The notes under the pieces: generated by a model
What the model was told of the DNA's origin: nothing
Database searches by the model: none
Seen by the model: the letters and a program-made list of their open reading frames with translations, nothing else
Assembly: GCA_910585265.1 (NCBI GenBank)
Contig: CAJUCA010000002.1
Coordinates: forward strand, 1 to 64,000
From: an uncultured Oscillospiraceae bacterium
Lineage (GTDB): Bacteria; Bacillota; Clostridia; Oscillospirales; Oscillospiraceae
Reading direction: 5' to 3'
Length of the DNA: 64,000 bases
Translations under genes and position numbers: made by a program
Shown: piece by piece, positions 41,743-50,808 of the stretch
Position numbering within the stretch: position 1 is the first letter of the stretch
How the letters are laid out: every line of letters starts with the position of its first letter

Positions 41743-41771
41743 AATATAACATTAACACGTTAAAGTGTCAA
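41743..41771 (-). promoter_or_regulatory. Sigma-A promoter of the asd-dapAB cluster
   Basis: On the minus strand TTGACA (41766-41771) and TATATT (41743-41748) are 17 bases apart, a near-consensus promoter. About 115 bases of leader precede the asd start. No lysine riboswitch fold was recognised in so short a leader. Confidence 0.85.
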
Positions 41772-41810
41772 TTTCACGCCGCCCCCCGAAGTGGAGAAAT
41801 GGAGAAGCCC

Positions 41811-43562
41811 ATGAAGCGAAAATTCGTGCAAATTGCAGCCCTTTGCCTGTCCGCCGTCTTGCTGGCCCTGTGCGCCGGAGGGAACCGGGCCGCCGCCGCC
41901 CCTGCCGGGAGCTCGGGCCGGATCATCCGGGTGGGCCTCCACTACGGCACCGGGTCCATGGAGGGGCTGAACTTCGCCAACACCACCGGGGAGGGCTTCC
42001 GCTTCGGGTACTACGACGGGAACGACCGGTTTGTCCCCCTGGGCTCCACCGGGCAGAAGGCCATCTCCGCGGTCAAGACGGTGAATGTCTATTACGGCAC
42101 CTTCGGCGGCTACACCAGCTACCATTCCGCCCTGGCCGGGGCGGCGGTGGCGGTGGGGGAGTACCACCTCCAGCTCCCCGGCTCCTACGCCACCTTTGCC
42201 GAGGCCCAGGGGGCGGCGTCCGCCTACCAGGGGGGCTTCCCGGCCTGCATCGGCGGGGTGTTCTACGCCCGGATCGGGAACTACACCACCCGGGAGAAGG
42301 CGGTGGAGGCCCAGGCGGCCCTGGCGTCCCAGGGGGTGGAGGCGTCGCTGAAGGGCACGACGGAGTATGGGATCAGCGTGGTGATCACCGGCACCAATAC
42401 GATCCTGTTCCAGTACGACGACCTGGGCCAGGGCACCGGGCTGGGCATGGAGCCCAACGCCGGAGGGCCGGGGGAGTACGTCACCCTCAGCAAGGGCTAT
42501 ACCTACGTGGGGGGCTTCCGGTTCGAGCGGGTGAGCGGCGGCAGCCTCACGGTGGTGAATCTCCTGGACTTTGAGGACTACATCAAGGGCGTGGTGCCCC
42601 ACGAGATGTCCAACAGCTGGCCCATCGAGGCCCTGAAGGCCCAGGCGGTGGCCGCCCGGAGCTACGCCCTGTCCCTGGGCAGCAAGCACAGCAAGTACCA
42701 TTTCGACATCTGCGCCGAGACCCACTGCCAGGCCTACTCCGGCCGCACCAGGGCCGGGAGCAACTCCGACGCCGCCGTGGACCAGACCGCGGGGCAGGTG
42801 GCCATGTGGAACGGGAAGATCGCCCAGACCGCCTACTACTCCAGCAACGGCGGGGCCAGCGAAAGCTCCTCCACCGTCTGGGGCAGCAATCAGGCCAACT
42901 ACCCCTATCTGGTGGGCAAGGCGGACCCCTATGAGGCCGCCTCCGGGGTGCAGAACGACTACACCAAGACGGTGGACTCCGCCACCCTGGCCTCCAAGCT
43001 GAAGGCCGCGGGCTGCGACGTGGGGGGCGGCGTGGCCTCCATCGCCGTCACCTCCCTCACCGACTCCGGCAACCCCAAGCTGGTGACCTTCACCGGAATC
43101 AACGGCAAGAGCTATCCCTTGAGCAGCAGGGCGGTGGTGGGGATGCTTGGGCTGAGCTCCTACCGCTACGGCTTTGACACGGCGGCGGTGTCCACCCCCT
43201 CCGGCCCCTCCGGCCCCAGCTTGAGCGTCAACGGGAACCCGGTGAACGGCCTGGACGGGCTGTACGCCGTGGACGGATCGGGGAACATCGTCCCCGTGGG
43301 GGAGGACGCCTGCGTGATCACCGGAAGTGGCGAGGTTCAGCAGATCGGGCAGGGCGGCGGCTCCGGCGGCTCCACCGGGGGCGGGCTGGGCACTCTCAGC
43401 TCCACCACCGGGAAGAACGGCGTGTTCACCTTCATCGGCAAGGGCTGGGGCCATAACGTGGGCATGAGCCAGTGGGGGGCTTACGCCATGGCCAAACAGG
43501 GGTATACTTACCTCAACATCTTACAGTTCTACTATACTGGCATTACGGTGGGATATATGTGA
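41811..43562 (+). CDS. Secreted SpoIID/LytB-domain protein
   Basis: This 583-residue exported protein has a signal peptide at residues 1-28 ([20 protein letters not shown], then AAAA-P). An SPOR-like segment (about 95-190) is followed by the SpoIID core: [51 protein letters not shown], and the C-terminal [19 protein letters not shown]. SpoIID proteins are lytic transglycosylases that cut peptidoglycan stripped of peptides during engulfment. A Gly/Ser-rich insert splits the core from its C-terminal motif. The ATG at 41811 has GGAG six bases upstream. QueA overlaps its end. Confidence 0.88.
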   Translation: MKRKFVQIAALCLSAVLLALCAGGNRAAAAPAGSSGRIIRVGLHYGTGSMEGLNFANTTGEGFRFGYYDGNDRFVPLGSTGQKAISAVKTVNVYYGTFGGYTSYHSALAGAAVAVGEYHLQLPGSYATFAEAQGAASAYQGGFPACIGGVFYARIGNYTTREKAVEAQAALASQGVEASLKGTTEYGISVVITGTNTILFQYDDLGQGTGLGMEPNAGGPGEYVTLSKGYTYVGGFRFERVSGGSLTVVNLLDFEDYIKGVVPHEMSNSWPIEALKAQAVAARSYALSLGSKHSKYHFDICAETHCQAYSGRTRAGSNSDAAVDQTAGQVAMWNGKIAQTAYYSSNGGASESSSTVWGSNQANYPYLVGKADPYEAASGVQNDYTKTVDSATLASKLKAAGCDVGGGVASIAVTSLTDSGNPKLVTFTGINGKSYPLSSRAVVGMLGLSSYRYGFDTAAVSTPSGPSGPSLSVNGNPVNGLDGLYAVDGSGNIVPVGEDACVITGSGEVQQIGQGGGSGGSTGGGLGTLSSTTGKNGVFTFIGKGWGHNVGMSQWGAYAMAKQGYTYLNILQFYYTGITVGYM

Positions 43563-44626
43563 AAACCTCGGATTTTTATTTCGACCTTCCCCCGGAGCTC
43601 ATTGCCCAGACCCCCCTGGAGCGGCGGGACGGCTCCCGCCTGCTGACGCTGGACCGGGCCACGGGGGAGACGAAGCACCTGCACTTTTACGACCTGCCCG
43701 CCCTCCTGCGGCCTGGGGACTGCCTGGTGCTCAACGACAGCCGGGTGCTGCCCGCCCGCCTCATCGGGAAGCGGGCCGGGGGCGGGGCCTGCGAGGTGCT
43801 GCTGCTCATCGACCGGGGGGACAGGGTGTGGGAGTGTCTGGTGCGCCCTGGCAGAAAGCTGCGCCCCGGCGCGAAAATCACCTTTGGGGACGGCGAGCTG
43901 TCCGCCGAAGTGGTGGGCGAGGTGGAGGGCGGCAACCGGCTGGTTCGCTTCGACTACGAGGGCATTTTCCTGGAGGCCCTGGAGCGGCTGGGCAAAATGC
44001 CCCTGCCCCCCTACATCAAGGCGGAGCTGGCGGACGGGGAGCGGTATCAGACGGTGTATTCCAAGGTGACAGGCTCCGCCGCCGCTCCCACGGCGGGACT
44101 GCACTTCACGCGGCCGCTGCTGGAGCAGCTCCAGGCCATGGGGGTCAGGGTGTGCTATGTGACGCTCCACGTGGGGCTGGGCACCTTCCGCCCGGTGAAG
44201 GCGGAGAACCTGGACGAGCACGAGATGCACTCGGAGTACTGCATCATCCCCCAGGAGACGGCGGACGCCGTCAATGAGACGAAGCGAGCCGGGGGCCGGG
44301 TGATCTGCGTGGGCACCACCTCCTGCCGCACGGTGGAGAGCTGGGCGGAGGAGGACGGCACGCTGAAGGCGTCGGCGGGGTGGACGAGCATCTTCATCTA
44401 TCCCGGCTACCGCTTCAAGGTGCTGGACGGGCTGATCACCAACTTCCACCTGCCGGAATCCACCCTGATCATGCTGGTGTCCGCCCTGGCGGGCCGGGAG
44501 CAGGTGCTGGCGGCCTACGCCGAGGCGGTGGGGGAGCGGTACCGCTTCTTCTCCTTCGGGGACGCCATGTTTATTGGAAGCAGGATAGATGAGCCGGAAA
44601 GCAAGAAGCCGGAAGCCCTTGAATAG
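43559..44626 (+). CDS. queA: S-adenosylmethionine:tRNA ribosyltransferase-isomerase
   Basis: This 355-residue enzyme adds the epoxyqueuosine ring from SAM to tRNA wobble preQ1. Family motifs are [20 protein letters not shown] at the start, [53 protein letters not shown] and [13 protein letters not shown]. The likely start is GTG at 43559, which overlaps the previous stop (ATGTGA). The gene end carries its terminator, and the prophage integrase gene lies right behind it. Confidence 0.95.
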   Translation: MKTSDFYFDLPPELIAQTPLERRDGSRLLTLDRATGETKHLHFYDLPALLRPGDCLVLNDSRVLPARLIGKRAGGGACEVLLLIDRGDRVWECLVRPGRKLRPGAKITFGDGELSAEVVGEVEGGNRLVRFDYEGIFLEALERLGKMPLPPYIKAELADGERYQTVYSKVTGSAAAPTAGLHFTRPLLEQLQAMGVRVCYVTLHVGLGTFRPVKAENLDEHEMHSEYCIIPQETADAVNETKRAGGRVICVGTTSCRTVESWAEEDGTLKASAGWTSIFIYPGYRFKVLDGLITNFHLPESTLIMLVSALAGREQVLAAYAEAVGERYRFFSFGDAMFIGSRIDEPESKKPEALE

Positions 44627-44645
44627 AGGGGCTTCCGGCCTTTTT
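44608..44645 (+). terminator. Terminator overlapping the queA stop codon
   Basis: GCCGGAAGCCC (44608-44618) pairs with GGGCTTCCGGC (44629-44639), followed by CTTTTTC. The stop codon TAG lies in the loop. The same hairpin is adjacent to the end of the integrase gene. Confidence 0.88.
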
Positions 44646-46396
44646 CATGCCTCTGGCTGCTTGTAGACAAATCGGTGCTCTATGCCGTTTTTGAAGGTGA
44701 TGGACCGAATTTTGCCGTCCAAGATACAAAAGTTTTGAATTACGGATGTGACAAAATCCCGGACTATTTTCGGGTCCGACGCCTTGATGTATGCCTCGTA
44801 GTTGATGAACCTCCGCTCGGCCAACTGCTGGCTGATTATGAACAGGCTGGCCTTCGCCATGAAGTCCTCGTCGGACAGGTCGAAGGAGTTGGCTATGCGG
44901 CCGTCCAGCTCAGCGATCCGGGCGTCCATGTCGGCCAGGGAGTCGGCCAGCTTCTTCCGCTCCAGGATGAAGTCTTTCTCCGGCATCCCGGTCTCGTCGT
45001 ACAGGTATGCGGCCATTAGTCTCTTCATGGCCCGCTCAGTCCGGCGGCGCTCAGACAGCAACAGGGCCCTCTCTGCGATGGAGCTGTCCCGGCTCTCCTC
45101 GCCATCCGTCATACTGGTCAAAATAACGCCGCTCTTCCCGTTCTTCACGAGCTGGTACATCTCTTCCAACCCTGGGCGCTCAATGGCCTCCACATCGGCA
45201 AATACGTCGCCCCTCAGCAGCTTCTTCTCGAAGGTCTTAATGCTGGTGGTTTTGCCAAAGCTCTTGTGGGCCTTCATGAGGTTCGATATGTAGTTCAGCA
45301 CGAACGGGCCCAGGGTCACGTCTGAGATATACTTGTTGTCGCAGTCATTGAAGCGCCGGTGCCTGGAGCACAGATAGATGGATGGCCTCCACCCGTCGGA
45401 CCGGGCCCGGTCGATGGTGGACTGCATATTGCTCCCGCAGCGCCCGCAGGTCAGGAGGCCGGCGAAGATGTGTACGTTCTTCCGGGTGTAGGCCCGGTTC
45501 TTCCCTGGACCGTTCCTCTGATTGGCTTCGAGCTGCTTACAGGCCCCATGCCAGTCCTCCTCGCTCACTATGGCAGGGTGGTGGTCATCGAACACGATCC
45601 ACTCCGACTCGTCCCGGACGGACCAGTTTTTAAGCCCCTTTTTCTCGTTGCGGTAGTTGTACCTCATCTTGCCGCAGTAGAAAGGGTTCTTCAGCACTTG
45701 GGACACCGTGACCGGGTTCCACGGTTTCCCGGACCGCTGGCTCAGTCCCTTCTCGTTCAGGTCCCTTGCCACCTTCAGGGTGGAGCAATCCTGCCGGTAC
45801 ATCTCATATATCATGCGTACCACGGCGGCCTCAGTCTCGTTGATGCTGAACTCCTTCAGCTCTTTGTCGTACCCATACCCGAAGGGGACCCGGCCGCCGT
45901 TCCAAAGCCCCTGTTCGGCCCTGGACAACATGACGGCGGTGACACGCTCGGAGGTCATGTTTCGCTCCAGCTCAGCGAAGACCAGGATGATTTTCAGCAT
46001 GGCCTCGCCTATGGCCGTCGAGGTGTCAAATTGCTCGTTCTTGGACACGAAGGTCACGCCGTAGTCCTTGAGCTCCTGGTACATGGAGGCAAAGTCCAGC
46101 AGGTTCCGGCTTATGCGGTCTATCTTCCACACCAGTATGTGGGAAAACTCCCCGGAGCGGACCTTCGCCATCATCCGCTGGTAGGCTGGCCGGTCGGTGT
46201 TCTTGGCGCTGTACCCGGCGTCCTCGAAGACCTCGTAATTCTTTATGCCCAGCACCAGCTCTGCGTACTTCGGCAGCTCTTCCCGTTGTAGCGGAAGGCT
46301 GTCCTTGTCTATCTGCCATTTGGTGGATACCCGGATGTAGATTGCCACCTTCAGCTCGCTCACGATGTCGATGATGCGCTTTTTCGTTTTGCTCAT
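44645..46396 (-). CDS. int: Large serine recombinase (prophage integrase)
   Basis: The product is a 583-residue site-specific recombinase. The N-terminal catalytic domain has VAIYIRVSTKWQ with the nucleophilic Ser, KIDRISRNLLDF and the AELERNMTSERV helix. A recombinase domain follows (VPFGYGYDKE, VARDLNEKG), then a zinc ribbon (LLTCGRCGSNMQS and YLCSRH) and a coiled-coil C-terminus. This is the type that integrates phages and conjugative elements. GGAGGT precedes the ATG at 46396. It marks the left end of the prophage, and the attachment site should lie near the queA terminator or next to this gene. Confidence 0.92.
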   Translation of the reverse strand: MSKTKKRIIDIVSELKVAIYIRVSTKWQIDKDSLPLQREELPKYAELVLGIKNYEVFEDAGYSAKNTDRPAYQRMMAKVRSGEFSHILVWKIDRISRNLLDFASMYQELKDYGVTFVSKNEQFDTSTAIGEAMLKIILVFAELERNMTSERVTAVMLSRAEQGLWNGGRVPFGYGYDKELKEFSINETEAAVVRMIYEMYRQDCSTLKVARDLNEKGLSQRSGKPWNPVTVSQVLKNPFYCGKMRYNYRNEKKGLKNWSVRDESEWIVFDDHHPAIVSEEDWHGACKQLEANQRNGPGKNRAYTRKNVHIFAGLLTCGRCGSNMQSTIDRARSDGWRPSIYLCSRHRRFNDCDNKYISDVTLGPFVLNYISNLMKAHKSFGKTTSIKTFEKKLLRGDVFADVEAIERPGLEEMYQLVKNGKSGVILTSMTDGEESRDSSIAERALLLSERRRTERAMKRLMAAYLYDETGMPEKDFILERKKLADSLADMDARIAELDGRIANSFDLSDEDFMAKASLFIISQQLAERRFINYEAYIKASDPKIVRDFVTSVIQNFCILDGKIRSITFKNGIEHRFVYKQPEA

Positions 46397-46499
46397 ATCC
46401 ACCTCCACGGCTGCGGAATGTCCACGGGACATCATGCGGGACCGTGGCGTGACATCCATATACCATTTCCGCAACTTTTCCGAAGAAAATCTCTCGTAA

Positions 46500-46531
46500 C
46501 CAAACCATAACCAAACCAAACCATAACCAAA
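46500..46531. repeat. Two tandem copies of a 16-bp repeat
   Basis: CCAAACCATAACCAAA occurs perfectly twice in a row (46500-46515 and 46516-46531), about 100 bases upstream of the integrase start. It may bind a regulator or the recombinase directionality factor, or be a chance strand-slippage product. Confidence 0.7.
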
Positions 46532-46550
46532 AGAAAATATTACGAATATA

Positions 46551-46572
46551 GGCCCTGCCCGAAGGCAGGGCC
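46551..46572 (-). terminator. Hairpin between repressor and integrase genes
   Basis: GGCCCTGCC-CGAA-GGCAGGGCC is a nine-base perfect stem. On the minus strand it is followed by TATATTCG, a poor U-tract. It lies between two genes read in that direction and probably limits read-through from the repressor gene. Confidence 0.6.
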
Positions 46573-46624
46573 ATTTGTCATTTCCCCCTGAAATCCACGA
46601 CAGTCACGTTGCCGGTCTTACGCT

Positions 46625-47017
46625 TTATACGGCCTCGGATTTCTGCTCGTTCGACTGCTTCGGAGCCAATGCTTTTTCTTCGTCCGTGAGGACGAGATCG
46701 AGCTGCATCCATATCATCTTCTTCGTATGAGCGTCAGCCCGCTCATACCCGGCGATGAGGGCCCGTATCTCAGGAGAGGGAGGCTGGTCCGGGACAGAAG
46801 AGGTCGAGAGCCCCAGCATATAGTCCACCGATACCCCCATGGCGGCAGCCATCCTTGCGACGTACTCGATTTTCGGATTGTGGACCCCGGTCAAGTACCG
46901 GGAGATGGTGGCGTCCGGTATATCGGTCTGAACAGAGAGCCACTGTTGGGTAAAGCCCTTCTGCTTCATGATGTCCCGCATATTCTCCCGCAGCACCTTG
47001 GAGAAGTCGATGTCCAT
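46625..47017 (-). CDS. Prophage XRE-family repressor
   Basis: This 130-residue protein has an N-terminal XRE helix-turn-helix (LRENMRDIMKQKGFTQQWLS, DIPDATISRYLTGVHNPK) and a short C-terminal helical region. No LexA-like protease domain is present, so induction is not by self-cleavage. It faces away from the early genes across a divergent promoter region and is the likely lysogeny repressor. The ATG at 47017 has GGAAGGTG upstream. Confidence 0.85.
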   Translation of the reverse strand: MDIDFSKVLRENMRDIMKQKGFTQQWLSVQTDIPDATISRYLTGVHNPKIEYVARMAAAMGVSVDYMLGLSTSSVPDQPPSPEIRALIAGYERADAHTKKMIWMQLDLVLTDEEKALAPKQSNEQKSEAV

Positions 47018-47043
47018 GAAAATCACCTTCCGTTTCTGTAAAG

Positions 47044-47129
47044 ATTGTACCCGAAGACTACGCTATTATCAAGCATATTTACGAACTTGGGAATTTTTGA
47101 TTGACAACTTCGTTTCGGTATGTTAAGAT
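47044..47129. promoter_or_regulatory. Divergent prophage switch promoters
   Basis: Leftward: TTGATA (47067-47072) and TACAAT (47044-47049) with a 17-base spacer drive the repressor. Rightward: TTGACA (47101-47106) and TAAGAT (47124-47129) with a 17-base spacer drive the early genes. ACGAACTTG near 47082 and its near-complement CAACTTCGT near 47105 flank the rightward -35 box and are candidate repressor half-sites. Confidence 0.72.
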
Positions 47130-47186
47130 ACCATCATCCAACCCAAACCTGCACCGCAGGAACGACAGAGAAGAGGAGGGTCATGA

Positions 47187-47576
47187 ATGACTATTGACCA
47201 GAAGGTTGAGGCATACCGCATGAGGCTGGAAGGAGCCACCCTCCAGTCGATTGCGGACCACTTCGAGGTATCGCTGGAATGGATACGGCAGATCGTACCG
47301 CCCATCGAGGGCAAGACCTGGAGTCTGGAAGGTATGAGGAACCGGTGTGTGTATCCTGGTATCGCCCAGTGGCTCTATGAGAACCGCTGCACCTACGCAA
47401 AGCTGGCCGAGCTCATAGGAGCTCCCCAGGCATCGGTATCCCGCTGGATGAACGGCGTCCACAAACCGAACAAGCCCACCATCGACAAAATCCTGAAAGT
47501 CACCGGCATGACGTATGAACAGGCATTTGGCGAGGAAGAGAGCTCCCAGCCTGAAGAGGCTGCGGGGCTTGGGTGA
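47187..47576 (+). CDS. Early phage regulator with two helix-turn-helix motifs
   Basis: This 129-residue protein has one helix-turn-helix at residues 8-35 (RLEGATLQSIADHFEVSLEW) and a second, XRE-like one at about 65-105 (YAKLAELIGAPQASVSRWMN). It is the first gene of the rightward operon, in the place of cro. GAGGAGG is upstream. It may compete with the repressor at the switch. Confidence 0.75.
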   Translation: MTIDQKVEAYRMRLEGATLQSIADHFEVSLEWIRQIVPPIEGKTWSLEGMRNRCVYPGIAQWLYENRCTYAKLAELIGAPQASVSRWMNGVHKPNKPTIDKILKVTGMTYEQAFGEEESSQPEEAAGLG

Positions 47577-47665
47577 TATTTTTTTGCCCCGCTCCTACGT
47601 TTTCGTAGGATGTTTCACATGAAACTTCATTATCGTAATTATACCAGGAAGAGGTGAAATGATAT

Positions 47666-48172
47666 ATGCCTAAAATGGCGACGAAAGCCGCAGACAACGT
47701 GTTCTACAAAGCACGAATGGAGGCGGCAAAGTGGAATGACAAGCTCAGCTCCAGGGAAGGGGCCGCAGAAGTCACCGGCCTGGACAGAACGAGGATCGCT
47801 TACATAGAGCTTGGGACCATTACCCCGTACCCGGAAGAAATCCTCATCCTGGCAGACTGCTACAACGCCCCCGAGCTGTGCAATCACTACTGCGCCCGGA
47901 TGTGCCCCATTGGGTGCCAGACGGTGGAGCCCCTGGAGGTAAAGGAAATCGAGGCGGCAACACTTCAACTCCTGTCAGCGATCCGCAACCTTCCGAAGAT
48001 TACGGATGAGCTGGTGGACATCGTAGAAGATGGCCGGATAGACGAGGATGAGCGAGAGAGCATGGAGTCCATCCTGAGTACGCTCCGACAGGCCGCCAAC
48101 CGCATCAAGGCCCTGGAGCTGGTGTATGAGAAGTGTCTCCGTCCCCACGGGGAGGGCCAAGATGGACAGTAA
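47666..48172 (+). CDS. XRE-like phage DNA-binding protein
   Basis: This 168-residue protein has an XRE-type N-terminus (LSSREGAAEVTGLDRTRIAY, then LADCYNAPELCNHYC) and a helical C-terminal half (about 95-165) probably for oligomerisation. Such proteins occur in early regions of Gram-positive phages. It overlaps the next small gene by 11 bases. Confidence 0.72.
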   Translation: MPKMATKAADNVFYKARMEAAKWNDKLSSREGAAEVTGLDRTRIAYIELGTITPYPEEILILADCYNAPELCNHYCARMCPIGCQTVEPLEVKEIEAATLQLLSAIRNLPKITDELVDIVEDGRIDEDERESMESILSTLRQAANRIKALELVYEKCLRPHGEGQDGQ

Positions 48173-48329
48173 GGAGAAGGCCATGAAGATAAAGATGCTG
48201 CAAAACATCCTGGAGAAGGAGTACGGCATCACCAGTCCGGCGGAGCTCATGGAGGCCATGAGGAATATGCCGAAGCTGGACATCTCCATCTTCGTAACCA
48301 CTCCGTCAGGGAAGGGGTGTTTGTCATGA
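48162..48329 (+). CDS. Small phage protein of unknown function
   Basis: This 55-residue protein starts MDSKEKAMKIKMLQNILEKE and is mostly helical. No family is recognised. It begins inside the previous gene and overlaps the next start codon, as is usual in a compact phage operon. Confidence 0.55.
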   Translation: MDSKEKAMKIKMLQNILEKEYGITSPAELMEAMRNMPKLDISIFVTTPSGKGCLS

Positions 48330-49021
48330 CCAGAACCTACGAAAACGTAGGAAGAGCGGCCGGAAACCGCAGGACGGTAAGACGACGCCGTAGGCGCTCG
48401 GCATGGGTAGCCGCAATCGTATCGGCAGTTACATATGCGGCGGGCGTCCTCGTCATCGTCATGTACGCAAGGGCCGTCTGGTTCGACACCGTGGGCGCCG
48501 AGCTTCCGCCGTAATCGCCGCCGGTATCCACCCATCAGCCTGTCCAGACCCCTCCACCGACGGAACCGGCCAGTGAAGAGCCGGTGGTCGAGAGCCGGTA
48601 TGTGCTCTACGACATCCAGCTCTCCGAAGAGCTCCAGCATTACACGCAGGATGTATGTGAGGAATACGGAGTGAGCTACCCCCTGGTCATCGCCATCATG
48701 AAGAAGGAGTCCGAGTTCCGGTCGGATGCCGTCAGCGCCACCAACGACTACGGCATCATGCAGATTAACGGCGGGAACCACGAGTGGCTGGAAGGGGTGC
48801 TGGGCATCACTGACTGGTTCGACCCCCAGCAGAACATCCTCGCCAGCGTTTATATGCTGGCCCAGTTCAATGGGTACGAGGATGTCCACCAAATCCTGAT
48901 GAGCTACAACTGCGGCCCGTCTGGAGCCAAGAAGCTCTGGGCGGAAGGCGTTTACAGTACGGCTTACAGCCGGTCAGTGGTAGAAATCCTGGAAGGATTG
49001 GAGGTGATGAACGATGGATGA
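48326..49021 (+). pseudogene. Membrane-anchored lytic transglycosylase interrupted by one in-frame stop
   Basis: The first part (48326-48514) encodes an Arg-rich N-terminus and one membrane segment (AWVAAIVSAVTYAAGVLVIV) and stops at TAA (48512-48514). In the same frame a Pro/Glu-rich linker and then a complete lytic transglycosylase domain follow (to 49021), with the catalytic Glu in IMKKESEFRSDA, YGIMQINGG, and MSYNCGPSGA. A single change from CAA to TAA would explain the break. The C-terminal part could be made from a GTG at 48584, but no good ribosome site is seen there. Phage genes of this type loosen peptidoglycan. Confidence 0.75.
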
Positions 49022-49283
49022 GAAACTGAAGGCGGAGCTGGTGAAGGCCATCGAAACCGCAGAGCTCAGGACCGGCCGGAAGTTCGACCCCGCTGTGGTC
49101 TATGATGTTCTGAAGTACAGCATCAACAAGCTGAGCTACATCGGGAAGGACATGGACTACCTGCCCCTGCTCTTTGAGAACGAGCTCAGGGACCACGTTA
49201 TGCGTGAGAAAATCAACTGGAGAGGAGCGATGAACGATGTGCTCAATCTGCGGCCATGTCCCGTGTCTCAGCCGGTGTCCTAA
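49014..49283 (+). CDS. Phage protein of unknown function
   Basis: This 89-residue mostly helical protein starts MDEKLKAELVKAIETAELRT. It overlaps both neighbours. No family is recognised. Confidence 0.6.
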   Translation: MDEKLKAELVKAIETAELRTGRKFDPAVVYDVLKYSINKLSYIGKDMDYLPLLFENELRDHVMREKINWRGAMNDVLNLRPCPVSQPVS

Positions 49284-49470
49284 CGCCCCGGACCCGCCGG
49301 CGATCTACACCTGTAAGGTGTGCGGCGAGAGCATCGTGTCCGGCGACGACTACTACAAGCTGGACGGAGAGTATTACCACGATGACTGCTTCGAGGATAA
49401 GGCCGTGGACATCCTTCTGGACCAGTTCGGGGCCATGAAGAGCGTTGCGGAGGTGGACCAATGGGACTGA
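49237..49470 (+). CDS. Small zinc-ribbon protein
   Basis: The 77-residue product has three Cys pairs, CSICGHVPCLSRC, CKVCGES and a late HDDC, arranged like a zinc ribbon or LIM-like finger. It probably binds zinc and a nucleic acid or protein partner. It overlaps the previous gene by 47 bases in another frame and the next by ten. Confidence 0.65.
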   Translation: MCSICGHVPCLSRCPNAPDPPAIYTCKVCGESIVSGDDYYKLDGEYYHDDCFEDKAVDILLDQFGAMKSVAEVDQWD

Positions 49471-50078
49471 ATATCCCGCAGCTCCCGGAGTTGACCTTTG
49501 AGGAGGACAGCCACACCTACCGGCTGGATGGTCTCATCATCCCCAGCGTGACAACACTGATGAAACCGCTCTCGCAAGCGTACTACGGCGGTATCGACGC
49601 CAAGGTCCTGGGTCAAGCCGCCGACCGGGGCTCTGCGGTCCACAGCGCCATCGACCTCTATTCCAAGTACGGCGTCATCGACATCGAGCCGGAGCTGGAA
49701 GGGTACTTCGAGGCGTTCCGGGCCTGGGCCAAGGATTTTGAAGTGAAGCCCTACGCTACCGAGACCAGGACGTACAACCGATCCCTGCTGTATGCCGGGA
49801 CGGTAGACATGAGCTGCTCCGAGAAAGGCGTGGACACCCTGGCCGACTTCAAGACCACGGCATCGTTCTCGTCCATGCTCTGCGGTGTGCAGCTCGAAGC
49901 ATATGACCGGGCCCAGGAGAGCCACGGGGTCAAGTACCAGAACCGGGTCATCATCCAGCTCAAGAAGGATGGCACCTACCGGAGGCACACCGATTTTCCC
50001 CCGAGGGCGGAGTGCTGGAGGGTGTTTACCTCTCTGCTGAATGTGTCCGGTTTCATCGCAAAGTACAGCAATAAGTAG
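49461..50078 (+). CDS. PD-(D/E)XK phage exonuclease-like protein
   Basis: This 205-residue protein matches the phage/Cas4-RecB nuclease group: GSAVHSAIDLY near residue 55, then the catalytic core YAGTVDMSC and TLADFKTTAS (Asp and Asp-x-Lys) and QLEAYDRAQ. It would resect DNA ends and feed the Bet-type annealase two genes downstream. This pairing is typical of phage recombination operons. Confidence 0.8.
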   Translation: MGLNIPQLPELTFEEDSHTYRLDGLIIPSVTTLMKPLSQAYYGGIDAKVLGQAADRGSAVHSAIDLYSKYGVIDIEPELEGYFEAFRAWAKDFEVKPYATETRTYNRSLLYAGTVDMSCSEKGVDTLADFKTTASFSSMLCGVQLEAYDRAQESHGVKYQNRVIIQLKKDGTYRRHTDFPPRAECWRVFTSLLNVSGFIAKYSNK

Positions 50079-50089
50079 GAGGAGTGAAT

Positions 50090-50806
50090 ATGGCAGAAAA
50101 CGTCAACGAGACCGTGATGTCCGTCATCGAGAACCCGACGGCCATCGACGAGAACGCCCTGAAGACGCAGACCATCGACCTGGAGGTGCGGGCGGATGCC
50201 CTGGTGGTCACGAACGATGAGGAGTACCAGGACGCCGCTGAGTTCCTGAAGGTGCTGAAGGATCAGGCCGGCAAGGTCAAGGATTTCTTCAAGCCCATCA
50301 AGGACGCCGCTCACAAGGCCCACAAGGAGGTCTGCGACCGGGAGAAGATGATGCTGGAGCCCCTGACCAGGGCTGAGGCCGTCATCAAGAAGGCTGCGGG
50401 CGGATACCTCGCCGAACAGGAGCGTAAGCGCAGGGAGGCGGAGGAACGGGCCCGGCGAGCGGCCAAGGAGGAGGCCGACCGTCGTATGGCCGAGGCAATC
50501 GAGCTGGAGAACCAGGGCAGGGTGGAGGAAGCCGCCGCCGCCATGGAAGAGGCGGAAATCATCGACAGCGCCACCGTCGCCGTTCCCACGTCCCCGGCTA
50601 AGAAGGTCAGGGGTGTCAGCTCCAGCAGGGATTGGGAGCTCGTCAGCATCGACGAGGCCAAGGTCCCTGTGGATGTCGCTGGAACCGTTATCCGGCCTGT
50701 GGACTCCGGGGCCATCATGCGCCTCGTCCGGGCCAGCAAGGGCACCATCAAAATCCCCGGCGTCACCTACAAGGAAACCGTGAGAATGAGCGTTAGGAGG
50801 TCGTGA
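50090..50806 (+). CDS. Coiled-coil phage protein in the recombination operon
   Basis: This 238-residue protein has a helical, charged middle part (about 105-165, EQERKRREAEERARRAAKEE) and a C-terminal globular part. Similar proteins sit between the exonuclease and annealase in Gram-positive prophages, but the function is not known. AGGAGG precedes the ATG at 50090, and the annealase begins two bases after the stop. Confidence 0.65.
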   Translation: MAENVNETVMSVIENPTAIDENALKTQTIDLEVRADALVVTNDEEYQDAAEFLKVLKDQAGKVKDFFKPIKDAAHKAHKEVCDREKMMLEPLTRAEAVIKKAAGGYLAEQERKRREAEERARRAAKEEADRRMAEAIELENQGRVEEAAAAMEEAEIIDSATVAVPTSPAKKVRGVSSSRDWELVSIDEAKVPVDVAGTVIRPVDSGAIMRLVRASKGTIKIPGVTYKETVRMSVRRS

Positions 50807-50808
50807 AA

